Shown piece by piece: positions 1-8,532 of a stretch of 64,000 nt of DNA (the stretch's first letter is position 1; every line of letters begins with the position of its first letter). A program made the position numbers and the translations under genes. The notes under the pieces were generated by a model that saw only the letters and a program-made list of their open reading frames with translations, made no database searches and had not been told where the DNA came from. Source of the DNA: an uncultured Eubacterium sp. (GTDB taxonomy: Bacteria > Bacillota > Clostridia > Lachnospirales > Lachnospiraceae). The stretch lies in assembly GCA_934320655.1 (NCBI GenBank), contig CAKRFN010000002.1, positions 248,001-312,000 of the forward strand, given 5' to 3'.

Positions 1-41
1 AGGGCAGCCGCCATCCGCTCATTTTTCTCATCCGTCAGCAT
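1..41 (-). CDS. 5' end of an unidentified gene downstream of rnj (partial)
   Basis: Downstream of the RNase J stop codon, an ATG at 41 opens a frame that reads MLTDEKNERMAAA and runs off the window edge. A GGAGG lies about 12 bases upstream, across the end of rnj. Too little is visible to name the product. It would be the next gene of the rnj transcription unit. Confidence 0.4.
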   Translation of the reverse strand, partial: MLTDEKNERMAAA

Positions 42-48
42 AAAGCCA

Positions 49-1716
49 CTAGACCTCCATAATGATCGGAATGATCATCGGGCGGCGCTTGGTCTCCTTC
101 CATACAAATCCACCGAGCGCATCCTTGATCTCCTGTTTGATCTTTCCCCAGTCTGTCACACCCTTGTCCATCAGGTGATCCATTGTATTGTTTAACACGG
201 TCTGTGCATCATCCATCAGATCTCCGGCATCACGCACATAGACAAAACCGCGGGACACGATATCCGGTCCTGCCAGCACCTGTCCGGAGCCTCCGTCCAG
301 TGTGAGTACCACGATGATGATACCCTCCTCCGCCAGAATATGACGGTCGCGCAGCACGATATTTCCGACATCGCCGACACCCAGTCCGTCAACCATGACA
401 TCGCCCACGTGTACTTTTCCGTTGACACGCGCACTGTTTTCATCTAATTCAAGCACATCACCGGAATTGATCAGGAAAATGTTGTCCTTATCGATGCCGA
501 GCTCCTGTGCGATCTTTGCCTGTGCCTTTCTGTGCTTATACTCGCCGTGGATCGGAATCGCATATTTCGGATGAACGAGCGAATAAATCAGCTTGATATC
601 CTCCTGACAGGCATGTCCGGAAACATGTACATCCTGAAAAATCACCTCTGCGCCCTTACGGGACAGATCATTGATGACCTTGGACACCGCCTTCTCATTT
701 CCCGGAATCGGGTTGGAGCTGAAAACGATCGTGTCATTCGGACGGATGCTGACCTTGCGGTGTGTACCGTTCGCCATACGCGACAACGCCGCCATCGACT
801 CACCCTGACTGCCGGTCGTGATCAGCACGGTCTTTTCCGGCGGATAATTTTTCAGATGTTCAATATCAATCAGCGTGTTGTCCGGAATGCTGATATAGCC
901 CAGCTCCGTAGCCGTGGAAATAATATTGACCATACTGCGTCCTTCCACGACGACTTTTCTGCCGTTTTTATATGCCTGATTGATGATCTGCTGTACACGG
1001 TCTACATTCGATGCGAATGTAGCTACGATAATACGGTTATTCTGATGTTCCTCAAATATATTTTCCAACGCCCGTCCGACTGTCTTTTCAGACATCGTAA
1101 AACCGGGGCGCTCTGCATTCGTACTATCACACATCAGGGCAAGCACACCCTTTTTGCCGATCTCTCCGAAACGCTGCAGATCGATCGCATCACCGAATAC
1201 CGGCGTATAATCCACCTTGAAATCTCCGGTGTGGACGATCGTACCGGCGGGTGAATAGATCGCCAGCGCCGCCGCGTCCTGAATACTGTGGTTCGTCTTG
1301 ATAAACTCAATGCGGAAGCATCCGGCATTGATATGCTGTCCGTATTTAACGATCTTGCGCTTGACCTTTTTGAGCAGCTCGTGCTCCTCCAGCTTGTGGT
1401 CAATAATACCCATCGTCAGCTTGGTGGCATAGATCGGCACGTTGACCTCACGCAAAATATACGGCAGCGCGCCGATATGATCCTCATGTCCGTGCGTGAT
1501 AAAGAAACCTTTGACTTTGTCAAGGTTTTCTTTCAGATAAGTCACATCCGGAATGACCAGATCGATACCAAACATGTCATCCTCCGGGAATGACAGTCCG
1601 CAATCCACGACAATAATACTGTCCTCGTATTCGAAGGCAGTAATATTCATTCCTATCTGCTCTAAACCGCCTAAAGGAATGACTTTCAACTTAGTATTCT
1701 GTTTTTCTTTCTTCAA
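49..1716 (-). CDS. rnj: Ribonuclease J
   Basis: RNase J is a cytoplasmic exo- and endoribonuclease of the beta-CASP metallo-beta-lactamase family that matures and degrades RNA in Firmicutes. At 555 aa it has the usual length. The zinc-binding motif HGHEDHIGAL lies near residue 75. Further metal ligands are seen in HTGDF and in MCDSTNAE, and the beta-CASP and C-terminal part contains HVSGHA and PIHGEYKH. The start follows AAGGAGG. It stands at the downstream end of a block with DUF1292, ruvX and ireB, and about 90 bases separate it from the DUF1292 gene. The family is clear; whether it is a J1 or J2 paralogue cannot be told from this window. Confidence 0.96.
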   Translation of the reverse strand: MKKEKQNTKLKVIPLGGLEQIGMNITAFEYEDSIIVVDCGLSFPEDDMFGIDLVIPDVTYLKENLDKVKGFFITHGHEDHIGALPYILREVNVPIYATKLTMGIIDHKLEEHELLKKVKRKIVKYGQHINAGCFRIEFIKTNHSIQDAAALAIYSPAGTIVHTGDFKVDYTPVFGDAIDLQRFGEIGKKGVLALMCDSTNAERPGFTMSEKTVGRALENIFEEHQNNRIIVATFASNVDRVQQIINQAYKNGRKVVVEGRSMVNIISTATELGYISIPDNTLIDIEHLKNYPPEKTVLITTGSQGESMAALSRMANGTHRKVSIRPNDTIVFSSNPIPGNEKAVSKVINDLSRKGAEVIFQDVHVSGHACQEDIKLIYSLVHPKYAIPIHGEYKHRKAQAKIAQELGIDKDNIFLINSGDVLELDENSARVNGKVHVGDVMVDGLGVGDVGNIVLRDRHILAEEGIIIVVLTLDGGSGQVLAGPDIVSRGFVYVRDAGDLMDDAQTVLNNTMDHLMDKGVTDWGKIKQEIKDALGGFVWKETKRRPMIIPIIMEV

Positions 1717-1807
1717 ATGAAACCTCCTTGTTTTTGTTCGGATACAAGACCCACAGAAGGCTTTGCGGGATCATATCTGACAATCGTAATCCGCGTCCAA
1801 ATTCCGG

Positions 1808-2062
1808 TTATACGATCTCTACGTCGTCCATCATCTCAGCAAATACTTTTGCAAGTGCATTTAATTCCGTGTCATCCTCCACCATATCGTAGGTAGATTC
1901 TCCGTCCGACTCGATGGTCTCCTTCATGATATAGCAATCACAATCTCCATCTTCATCCTCGGTCACTAAAATATAATGATATCCGTTAATTTTTGTTTGT
2001 TCTAAAACGTAAAATTCTACTGTTTCCCCGTCAATAGGGTCTGTAAATACGACTTTCTCCAT
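1808..2062 (-). CDS. DUF1292 domain protein
   Basis: A small acidic protein of 84 aa. It begins MEKVVFTDPIDGETVEFYVLEQTKING and contains a run of D and E residues around DEDGDCDCYIMKE. This matches the DUF1292 (YrzB-like) family, usually found beside ruvX and ireB in Firmicutes; its function is unknown. I chose the ATG at 2062 because GGAGG at 2068-2072 is 5 bases upstream. An in-frame ATG at 2074 would place that ribosome binding site inside the gene. It lies 13-25 bases downstream of ruvX and is likely co-transcribed. Confidence 0.85.
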   Translation of the reverse strand: MEKVVFTDPIDGETVEFYVLEQTKINGYHYILVTEDEDGDCDCYIMKETIESDGESTYDMVEDDTELNALAKVFAEMMDDVEIV

Positions 2063-2087
2063 TGCATCCTCCATGCGGACCGATCAT

Positions 2088-2537
2088 CTACAGCGTATCT
2101 TCTGCCGTAGCTGCCGCCATCTTCTTTGCATCCATATAACCCTGTAAAATAAAGATCGCCGCGATCTCATCTACATATTCCTTGCGCTCGTAACGTCCCA
2201 TGCCTTTTTCCATCATGGAACGGTCTGCCGCCACCGTCGTCAGACGCTCGTCCCACAACGCCACAGGCAGCCCCGTGCGTTTCTCCAACAGTTCCTTGAA
2301 CTCTTTTGTCCGCTCACAGCGCTCGCCCTCGGTTCCGTTCATGTTTTTCGGAAAACCGAGCACCAGCTCGTTCACATCGTATTCCTCGACCAGTTCCCCG
2401 ATACGTGCCAGTGTCTGCCGCAGCTTGCTTTGAGACTTTCTGCGTATGATCTCCACACCCTGCGCAGTGATCCCCAGCGGGTCACTGACTGCCACGCCAA
2501 CTGTCTTTGAACCAAAATCCAATCCCATGATCCGCAT
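2088..2537 (-). CDS. ruvX: Holliday junction resolvase-like RuvX/YqgF
   Basis: 149 aa with an RNase H-like fold. It opens MRIMGLDFGSKTVGVAVSDP, the first acidic metal ligand of the family, and carries LVLGFPKNMNG and the catalytic DERLTT segment near residue 97. Orthologues are described as putative Holliday junction resolvases and also as nucleases for 16S rRNA 5'-end maturation; both are known for the family and neither is shown here. It lies between ireB and the DUF1292 gene on the same strand, the standard Firmicutes order. Confidence 0.93.
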   Translation of the reverse strand: MRIMGLDFGSKTVGVAVSDPLGITAQGVEIIRRKSQSKLRQTLARIGELVEEYDVNELVLGFPKNMNGTEGERCERTKEFKELLEKRTGLPVALWDERLTTVAADRSMMEKGMGRYERKEYVDEIAAIFILQGYMDAKKMAAATAEDTL

Positions 2538-2595
2538 ATGATCTGTACCGTCCTGCTTTTATTCGCTGCTTTTGATCAGTTATTTCCTGCTTGTC

Positions 2596-2859
2596 CTAGC
2601 CGCGAAAATTCTTATTGATATAATCTGCCAACAGTTCCTCGACCAGTTCATCACGCTCCACCTTCATGATCAGGCTGCGCGCATTGTTGTGACTGGTAAT
2701 ATAGGTCGGATCACCAGACATGATATAGCCCACGATCTGATTCAATGGATTATAGCCTTTCTCAGAAAGAGACCGGTAAACGAGCTCTAATACATCCTTC
2801 ACCTGCATCTCCGGTTCTTTTTCCACTTTAAAAAATTGTGTCTGATTTTTATCCTGCAT
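2596..2859 (-). CDS. ireB: IreB family regulatory phosphoprotein (DUF965)
   Basis: 87 aa. The core FKVEKEPEMQVKDVLELVYRSLSEKGYNPLNQIVGYIMSGDPTYITSHNNAR is diagnostic for the UPF0297/IreB family. In Enterococcus, IreB is phosphorylated by the Ser/Thr kinase IreK and affects cephalosporin tolerance. It is the first gene of the ireB-ruvX-DUF1292-rnj block. The start at 2859 follows GAGGACGTGAAATT. No kinase gene is present in this window. Confidence 0.92.
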   Translation of the reverse strand: MQDKNQTQFFKVEKEPEMQVKDVLELVYRSLSEKGYNPLNQIVGYIMSGDPTYITSHNNARSLIMKVERDELVEELLADYINKNFRG

Positions 2860-3036
2860 AATTTCACGTCCTCATATGTGCTTTCTATTTGTATTCTTAA
2901 AGGTTTTAAGCACTATTCTATACTATTTTAATATAACCCGCGCAAAATTTCAACCTTTAATCGCAAACATCTATTCGGGTCTGCCGCCGTCTGTTACCAT
3001 TCACCCATACCTTGTTCCGGCAGCACTTCACTGCCA

Positions 3037-4389
3037 TTACTTCGGCTCAAACGCATAGATTTCCCCTGAAATCAGCGATCCGACCACGCCGCCCATCAGA
3101 CGGTTTGTATAGTCCGCCTCACGCTCTCCCGGCAGGAGTTTTTTGGCAACACGCACATATTCGGGCGTAAAGCCGACCATATAGCGCGCTCCGTCTATTT
3201 CAACCGCCTCCTCAAACAACACCGTCTGCTGCTTTCCGATATAGTAGTCGCGGTATTCCTTGGACTGTGCCGCCTCAAGCGCTAAAAGTCTCGCGCTGCG
3301 CTCCTTTTTTATCGGCTCCGACACCTGATCCGGCATACGTTCCGCCCGCGTGCCATGCCGTTTGGAATACTGGAATACATGCATCTCATAAAACCGGATC
3401 TGCTGTAAAAATTGTTCGGTCTGCGCGAATTCTTCTTCGGTCTCCCCCGGAAATCCCACGATGACATCAGTCGTGATCGCCGGATGCCCATAGGCGCGGC
3501 GCAGCAGCTCGCAGCTATGCGCATATTCCGCAGTCGTATATTTGCGGTTCATGCGCTGCAATGTCGCATCGCAGCCGCTCTGTAACGAGAGATGGAAATG
3601 CGGGCATACCTTCGGCAGCGCACGGAGCCGGGCAACAAATTCCTCTGTAATAATGCGTGGCTCCAGCGAACCGAGCCGGATGCGCTCGATCCCCGGTATG
3701 TCATGCACCATACGGATCAGTTCGAGCAGTCCGAACGACTCACCCACGCCGTAAGAGCTCAAATGAATGCCTGTCAGCACGATCTCGTGATACCCGTTTT
3801 GTGCAAGTGTGCGCGTCTCCTCATAGACGTTCTGCGGATCACGGCTGCGCACCCTGCCGCGCGCATACGGAATAATACAGTAACTGCAAAACTGGTTGCA
3901 GCCGTCCTGCACTTTCAGGAAAGCTCTTGTATGCTCGCCGGTTCTCGCCAGATGCATCTCCTCATAATCGCTCACGCCATCATTGATATCGATGACATCC
4001 ACGGTATGGGTATGCTCTGCAAAAAACTGCTCCAGCATCGGCAGGAGCTCCGTTTTTTTATTGTTTCCGATCAGCAGGTCAATCGAGAGATCCTTGCGAA
4101 GCTCCTCTCCGGCGGTCTGCACATAACAGCCTGCCGCCACAACTGCCGCGTCGGGATTCTGCTTGCGCGCGCGGTGGATCATTTGTCTGGATTTGCGATC
4201 CGCCATATTGGTCACGGAGCAGGTATTGATCACGTATACATCCGCCGGCTGCGAAAAATCCACGATCTCATAGCCTGCCTCCTCGAGCATCTGCTGCATC
4301 GCTTCGGTCTCGTAGGCATTGACCTTACAGCCGAGATTATGCAGCGCTGCCGTTCTTTTTTTTGTTTGATTTTTTTTCACGGTATCCAC
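3037..4389 (-). CDS. mtaB: tRNA t6A37 methylthiotransferase MtaB
   Basis: 450-aa radical-SAM methylthiotransferase that converts t6A to ms2t6A at tRNA position 37. The N-terminal domain has three cysteines for the auxiliary 4Fe-4S cluster (LGCKVNAYE, NTCSVTN, AAGCYVQ). The radical-SAM CxxxCxxC is in DGCNQFCSYCIIPYARG, near residue 165. A C-terminal TRAM-like segment follows (QQTVLFEEAVEIDG). The start is a GTG at 4389 with AAAGGA about 9 bases upstream. The N-terminal KKNQTKKRTAALHNLGCKVN pattern fits MtaB rather than MiaB or RimO. It diverges from the HPr-like gene. Confidence 0.93.
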   Translation of the reverse strand: MDTVKKNQTKKRTAALHNLGCKVNAYETEAMQQMLEEAGYEIVDFSQPADVYVINTCSVTNMADRKSRQMIHRARKQNPDAAVVAAGCYVQTAGEELRKDLSIDLLIGNNKKTELLPMLEQFFAEHTHTVDVIDINDGVSDYEEMHLARTGEHTRAFLKVQDGCNQFCSYCIIPYARGRVRSRDPQNVYEETRTLAQNGYHEIVLTGIHLSSYGVGESFGLLELIRMVHDIPGIERIRLGSLEPRIITEEFVARLRALPKVCPHFHLSLQSGCDATLQRMNRKYTTAEYAHSCELLRRAYGHPAITTDVIVGFPGETEEEFAQTEQFLQQIRFYEMHVFQYSKRHGTRAERMPDQVSEPIKKERSARLLALEAAQSKEYRDYYIGKQQTVLFEEAVEIDGARYMVGFTPEYVRVAKKLLPGEREADYTNRLMGGVVGSLISGEIYAFEPK

Positions 4390-4411
4390 GTTTTTTTATT
4401 CCTTTAATTGG

Positions 4412-4440
4412 TTGACTTTTCTATTGAAAAACGGTACTAT
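4412..4440 (+). promoter_or_regulatory. Sigma-A promoter of the HPr-like gene
   Basis: A -35 TTGACT at 4412-4417 and a -10 TACTAT at 4435-4440, separated by 17 bases and oriented to the HPr-like gene. Confidence 0.7.
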
Positions 4441-4449
4441 GTGAGTAGA

Positions 4450-4465
4450 TGAAAATGCATTTTCA
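4450..4465. promoter_or_regulatory. 16-bp perfect palindrome in the HPr-like leader
   Basis: TGAAAATGCATTTTCA is a perfect palindrome. It lies about 10 bases downstream of the -10 box and just upstream of the AAGGAGG ribosome binding site, so it overlaps or follows the expected transcription start. It may be an operator or a small leader hairpin; the sequence alone does not decide. Confidence 0.4.
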
Positions 4466-4480
4466 AGGAGGTTTTTAAAT

Positions 4481-4714
4481 ATGAAAACAGTACAGATTTC
4501 TCTGAATTCCATTGACAAGGTAAAATCCTTCGTGAATTCCATCACACAGTTTGACTTTGACTTTGATCTGATTTCCGGAAGATACGTGATCGACGCAAAG
4601 TCTATCATGGGTATCTTCAGTCTGGATCTCTCTAAGCCGATCGAATTAGCGATCCACTCTGAGGCAAATATGGATGAGATCTTAGAAGTGATCAAGCCGT
4701 ACTTAGTTGAGTAA
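4481..4714 (+). CDS. HPr-like protein lacking the active-site histidine
   Basis: 77 aa with the HPr fold signature KSIMGIFSLDLSKPIEL, which matches the Ser46 region of HPr (here Ser41). Counting back the usual 31 residues from that serine, the residue in place of catalytic His15 is Ser10, in the stretch LNSIDKVK, and no HARP motif exists. It therefore cannot accept phosphate from Enzyme I in the normal way. By analogy with Bacillus Crh, which also lacks the histidine, it may be a regulatory partner rather than a phosphocarrier; that is inference. It has its own promoter, an AAGGAGG ribosome binding site and its own terminator, so it is monocistronic. Confidence 0.8.
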   Translation: MKTVQISLNSIDKVKSFVNSITQFDFDFDLISGRYVIDAKSIMGIFSLDLSKPIELAIHSEANMDEILEVIKPYLVE

Positions 4715-4754
4715 TCCCATTACTTACAGATTCGGGAGCAATCAGGACAATGCA

Positions 4755-4783
4755 AAGCCGTCACCGTTTGGTGGCGGCTTTTT
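4755..4783 (+). terminator. Rho-independent terminator after the HPr-like gene
   Basis: Stem GCCGTCACC / GGTGGCGGC with a GTTT loop, followed by a T run. It sits about 40 bases after the stop codon. Confidence 0.85.
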
Positions 4784-4795
4784 CGTCCCATACAA

Positions 4796-5980
4796 TTACG
4801 GTTCCACGTAAATGACTTCTGTCGTATCGATCGCGGTCTGCATCATTTCTTCAATCTTTTCCTGCAGATGTGACTCTGATTTTTTGATCGACTTCAGATT
4901 CGGCTTTGTCACCGGATGCTTTGCCACAAAGATCGTGCAGCAGTCCTCAAACGGCAGGATCGATGTCTCAAATGCATCGATTTTTTCTGAAATATCGATG
5001 ATCTCCTGCTTGTCAAAGCCGATCAGTGGACGATAAACCGGCAGCGTACATACTTCATTCGTACATGCGAGCGAAGGCATCGTCTGGCTCGCCACCTGTC
5101 CGATGCTCTCTCCGGTGATCAATCCGAGACAGTTACTCTCTTTCGCAAAATGCTCTGCCAGCAGCATCATATAACGGCGCATGATGATCGTGAGCTGGTC
5201 ATGTGGGCACTTTTCGTAAATGTACAACTGGATCTCCGTAAAATTCACGACGTTTAATTTGATCGGGCCGCTGTAGCGCGCCACGATCTTTGCCAGATCG
5301 ACGACTTTTTGTTTCGCACGCTCAGAGGTATACGGCGGTGCATGGAAATAGGTCGCCTCCAGACGCACACCGCGCTTTGCGATCATATAACCCGCTACCG
5401 GACTGTCAATACCGCCTGAAAGCAGCAGCATCGCCTTGCCTGCTGTGCCGACCGGCATACCGCCGGGGCCGGGAATCTCTGTCGAGTACAGATTGATGTG
5501 GTTTCGGATCTCGACATTGATGTTGACCTGCGGTGTATGCACATCCACACACACCTCCGGAAATGCCTCTAAGATCTTCTCTCCGAGTGCCGCTGCCAGT
5601 TCCATTGATGTCATCGGATAGTTTTTGCGCGCACGACGGGCATTGACCTTGAACGTAAAGTGCTTGTCCGGATATGCCTCGTCAACATACGCCACGACTG
5701 CCTGTGCGAGCGCATCAAATCCCTCATCCTCAAGACGCACCATCGGGCAGATCCCAACAATACCAAATACCTTTGTCAGTGCATCCATCAGTTCCTCGTA
5801 ATCATAGGCACTCAGCGCCTCCACATACATGCGCCCGCTCTCCTTGCTCACATGGAACTCTCCTTCCACACGCACAAGTGCATTCTGGATCTGTGAGAGC
5901 AGCGTATCCTCAAAAATATGCCTGTTTTTTCCCTTGACGGCGATCTCGCCGTATTTAATCAAAAATGCCTGATAATTCAT
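4796..5980 (-). CDS. thiI: tRNA 4-thiouridine synthase ThiI
   Basis: 394 aa, the short form without a rhodanese domain. An N-terminal ferredoxin-like part and THUMP domain (about residues 60-165, FKVNARRARKNYP) precede the PP-loop ATPase with LLLSGGIDSPVAGYM near residue 185. Later motifs include ITGESIGQVASQT and the cysteine-bearing ILPFEDCCTIF. It adenylates and thiolates U8 of tRNA with sulfur from a cysteine desulfurase. It lies downstream of such a desulfurase on the same strand, but the usual pair is separated here by nearly 600 bases holding a repeat element. Ribosome binding site AAGGAG. Confidence 0.95.
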   Translation of the reverse strand: MNYQAFLIKYGEIAVKGKNRHIFEDTLLSQIQNALVRVEGEFHVSKESGRMYVEALSAYDYEELMDALTKVFGIVGICPMVRLEDEGFDALAQAVVAYVDEAYPDKHFTFKVNARRARKNYPMTSMELAAALGEKILEAFPEVCVDVHTPQVNINVEIRNHINLYSTEIPGPGGMPVGTAGKAMLLLSGGIDSPVAGYMIAKRGVRLEATYFHAPPYTSERAKQKVVDLAKIVARYSGPIKLNVVNFTEIQLYIYEKCPHDQLTIIMRRYMMLLAEHFAKESNCLGLITGESIGQVASQTMPSLACTNEVCTLPVYRPLIGFDKQEIIDISEKIDAFETSILPFEDCCTIFVAKHPVTKPNLKSIKKSESHLQEKIEEMMQTAIDTTEVIYVEP

Positions 5981-6063
5981 GCTATCTCCTTTTTGCTGTG
6001 TAAATAATTGCGAAACTATTTATATGATATTTTTGAAGCATGTGAGCACTATATCTAGTATTT

Positions 6064-6545
6064 GCAGCTTCCGCAAGTGCATCTGATTTGCTTTATTGCA
6101 TGAATCATTCCGATGAGCCTCGGAAAAACCTAACTCGTGTTCAGCAAAGGCTTCCACGAGTTACGAGTCTCATCTCCATCGTGCAAAGGCAGCAAACAGA
6201 CGCACGATTGCTCGCGCTGCATCCACAACGAATCCTGCCTTGTGCTCACATGCCGCTTTACGCTATGAATGGTTTTACATCTGTTGCATAGTATATGACT
6301 TGCCGGCTGCGGGTGCAGCAGTTCCCGTCAGATGCGACTTTTGTCCGGCGAAGTGCGAGCGATTCAATGATTTTCTCATGTCATAACTGAAAGCCGCAGG
6401 CTATGTGTGCGAAGGACACATTGAGCCAAGGCTGAAGGAACAGCGAGACACTGCCGGGCAACCGGAGCAGCCTGATCGGGATACTACTGTGACCGCAGCC
6501 ATTCACTGAAATAGTCGAACAGACATGCTTGCGGGAGCTGCGACC
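6064..6545 (-). repeat. TIR repeat, copy 1 (long form, reverse orientation)
   Basis: This 482-base element fills most of the gap between the cysteine desulfurase and thiI. Its ends are imperfect inverted repeats: GCAGCTTCCGCAAG from 6064 and CTTGCGGGAGCTGC, ending at 6541 and followed by GACC. The 6064-6205 half is the reverse complement of copies 2 and 3. It includes the stem AACTCGTG (6132-6139) / CACGAGTT (6155-6162) and an outer stem formed by 6079-6092 with 6191-6203. Homology with copy 2 extends left of the TIR (GCATGTGAGCAC and on to GTATTTGCA). The 6290-6490 half has no counterpart in the other copies. No protein is encoded. Confidence 0.75.
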
Positions 6546-6576
6546 TTTTGTCATAGTTTCACGAACGTCTGCAATT

Positions 6577-7731
6577 CTAATGTCTGCGGAACCTGCGAAG
6601 CTGCGGCAACAGTTCCGCGAGCTGCGCGAGCACATAATCGGCTTCCTCTTTGGTGCTGTCGACGGACAATGAAAAACGCACCGTCGCATCCAGCAGCTCC
6701 GGTTTCACCCCGATCGCCTTTAGCGTGCCTGAGATCGCCGGATGGTTCGAGGAGCATGCCGATCCAGTCGACACATAGATCTGCCGATCCTCGAGTGCAT
6801 GCAACAGCACTTCCGCACGGATACCCGCAAAGCTCACACTCACGATATGCGGTGCCGCCGCGCGCCCCGATGCACCGTTGATCATCACACCATCGAACGC
6901 CTGCATTCCTGCGGCGAGATATTCCCGCAGTTCATACAGCCGGTCGATCTTTTCATCAAAATTCTCATAAATCTGCGCGGCTGCGACTCCGATTCCTGCA
7001 ATACCCGGTACGTTTTCCGTGCCGGAACGCATGTCGCGCTGCTGCCCGCCGCCATGTATGATCGGACGGATTTTCGTCTTGTCCTTTATATATAAAAATC
7101 CGACGCCCTTCGGACCGTGGATTTTGTGTCCACTGACAGACAACAGATCGATCCCCATCCGTTTTGGATAGATCCGCAGCTTTCCGAATGACTGGATCGC
7201 ATCCACATGAAACAGCGTGCGCGGATTTTTCGCATGTACCCGCGCGGCTGCCTCCTCTACCGGCTCGATCGTGCCGATCTCGTTATTCACATGCATCATC
7301 GAAACCAGTATCGTATCCTCGCGCACGGCTGCCTCCAGCTCATCCAATGAGATCCGTCCCTCATGATCGACCGGAAGATACGTGACCTCATAGCCCTGCT
7401 CCTCCAGAAAAATAAGTGGATTATACACAGATGCATGCTCGATGGCTGTCGTGATGATGTGTCTGCCCGCACGCTGATTCGCGATCGCGGTACCGATCAG
7501 TGCCAGATTGTTGCTCTCGGTGCCGCCGGAGGTAAACAAAATCTCTTTTTCCGATACCTTGAGAATCTTTGCGATCTGAGCGGTCGCTGTTTTTATATAG
7601 TTTTCGGCAGTCACACCCTTCATATGCAGTGAGGACGGATTGCCATAGTCCTCAAGCAACGCCTTCTGCATGACATCTACCGCCGCCTGTGTGCAGCGTG
7701 TTGTGGCTGAATTGTCAAAATATGCTTCCAT
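6577..7731 (-). CDS. Cysteine desulfurase (IscS/NifS family), thiI-associated
   Basis: 384-aa PLP enzyme that removes sulfur from cysteine as an enzyme-bound persulfide. It begins MEAYFDNSATTRCTQ. The PLP lysine is in SVSGHKIHGPKGVGF near residue 200, and the active-site cysteine in STGSACSSNHPAI near residue 325. A histidine involved in catalysis is in TTAIEHASV. Its position upstream of thiI suggests it supplies sulfur for 4-thiouridine, as NifZ does in Bacillus; that is inference. A second desulfurase lies at 21.7 kb. Ribosome binding site GAGGAAACAGGAAC. Confidence 0.94.
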   Translation of the reverse strand: MEAYFDNSATTRCTQAAVDVMQKALLEDYGNPSSLHMKGVTAENYIKTATAQIAKILKVSEKEILFTSGGTESNNLALIGTAIANQRAGRHIITTAIEHASVYNPLIFLEEQGYEVTYLPVDHEGRISLDELEAAVREDTILVSMMHVNNEIGTIEPVEEAAARVHAKNPRTLFHVDAIQSFGKLRIYPKRMGIDLLSVSGHKIHGPKGVGFLYIKDKTKIRPIIHGGGQQRDMRSGTENVPGIAGIGVAAAQIYENFDEKIDRLYELREYLAAGMQAFDGVMINGASGRAAAPHIVSVSFAGIRAEVLLHALEDRQIYVSTGSACSSNHPAISGTLKAIGVKPELLDATVRFSLSVDSTKEEADYVLAQLAELLPQLRRFRRH

Positions 7732-7749
7732 GTTCCTGTTTCCTCATTC

Positions 7750-8511
7750 TCATTCTTTTGCCTGCACATCCGCCTGTTCCTGCTCCAGCTTCATCATGAG
7801 CAGAGACAGCATCGTGATCGCAGCCGTGTCTGTGCGCAGAATGCGCGCTCCGAGCGAGAGTACCTGCGACTCACCACGCAGCGCCTCGATTTCCTCTCCG
7901 GCGAAGCCTCCCTCCGGGCCTATGAATACACTGATCGATCCGGCATCCGAAAGATGCTCAAACGCGCACTTTGCGGCTGCCATGCCCGCTTCATTCTCAT
8001 AAGGCACCAGACATCTGTCACACTGAGTCGCATACGCTGCTGCCTCCCTGAAATTCATAACCGGATGGATCTGTGGGATCAGGCTGCGCTTGGACTGCTT
8101 TGCCGCACTGCGGGCAATCTCCTGCCACCGCGCGACCTTTTTCTGTGCCTTTTTCTCATCGAGCTTCACGACACAGTATTTCATCGCCACCGGTATGATC
8201 TCATACACGCCGAGTTCCACCGCTTTCTCGATGACCGTCTCCATCCGCTCACCCTTCGGGATACCCTGAAACAAATAGATTTTCGACGGAAGCTCTGTAT
8301 TTTTGATGTCTTTTTCTTCAATATTTAGCAGCACTTCCTGTTCTGAGAGCGCCGCCACGCTGCACAGAAAATCCCTGCCGCGCTGGTTGCTGATGCGCAC
8401 CTGCTCGCCGGTCTTCATGCGCAGTACATTTTTGATATGGTTCACATCCGGACCTGTAATGCTGATCACATCTGCCCCGATCTGGTCATCTTCCACAAAA
8501 AACTGGTACAT
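7750..8511 (-). CDS. rsmE: 16S rRNA m3U1498 methyltransferase RsmE
   Basis: 253-aa SPOUT-class SAM methyltransferase for U1498 of 16S rRNA. An N-terminal PUA-like domain (HIKNVLRMKTGEQVRISNQRG) is followed by the knotted catalytic domain, with YLFQGIPKGERMETVIEKAVELGV, ARSAAKQSKRSLIPQI, IGPEGGFAGEEIE and LGARILRTDTAAI. These are the standard RsmE motifs. It sits between prmA and the desulfurase on the same strand, and the prmA-rsmE pair is common in Firmicutes. Ribosome binding site GAGAGGAAAT. Confidence 0.95.
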   Translation of the reverse strand: MYQFFVEDDQIGADVISITGPDVNHIKNVLRMKTGEQVRISNQRGRDFLCSVAALSEQEVLLNIEEKDIKNTELPSKIYLFQGIPKGERMETVIEKAVELGVYEIIPVAMKYCVVKLDEKKAQKKVARWQEIARSAAKQSKRSLIPQIHPVMNFREAAAYATQCDRCLVPYENEAGMAAAKCAFEHLSDAGSISVFIGPEGGFAGEEIEALRGESQVLSLGARILRTDTAAITMLSLLMMKLEQEQADVQAKE

Positions 8512-8532
8512 CCGCGATTTCCTCTCTCACAT

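Noticed and set aside
3592..4407. 271-aa plus-strand frame opposite mtaB
   Set aside because: Antisense shadow of a conserved gene; no ribosome binding site, and the product has no recognisable domain.
6001..6560. Possible CRISPR array or insertion sequence between the desulfurase and thiI
   Set aside because: No regularly spaced direct repeats and no transposase frame; the content is the TIR repeat.
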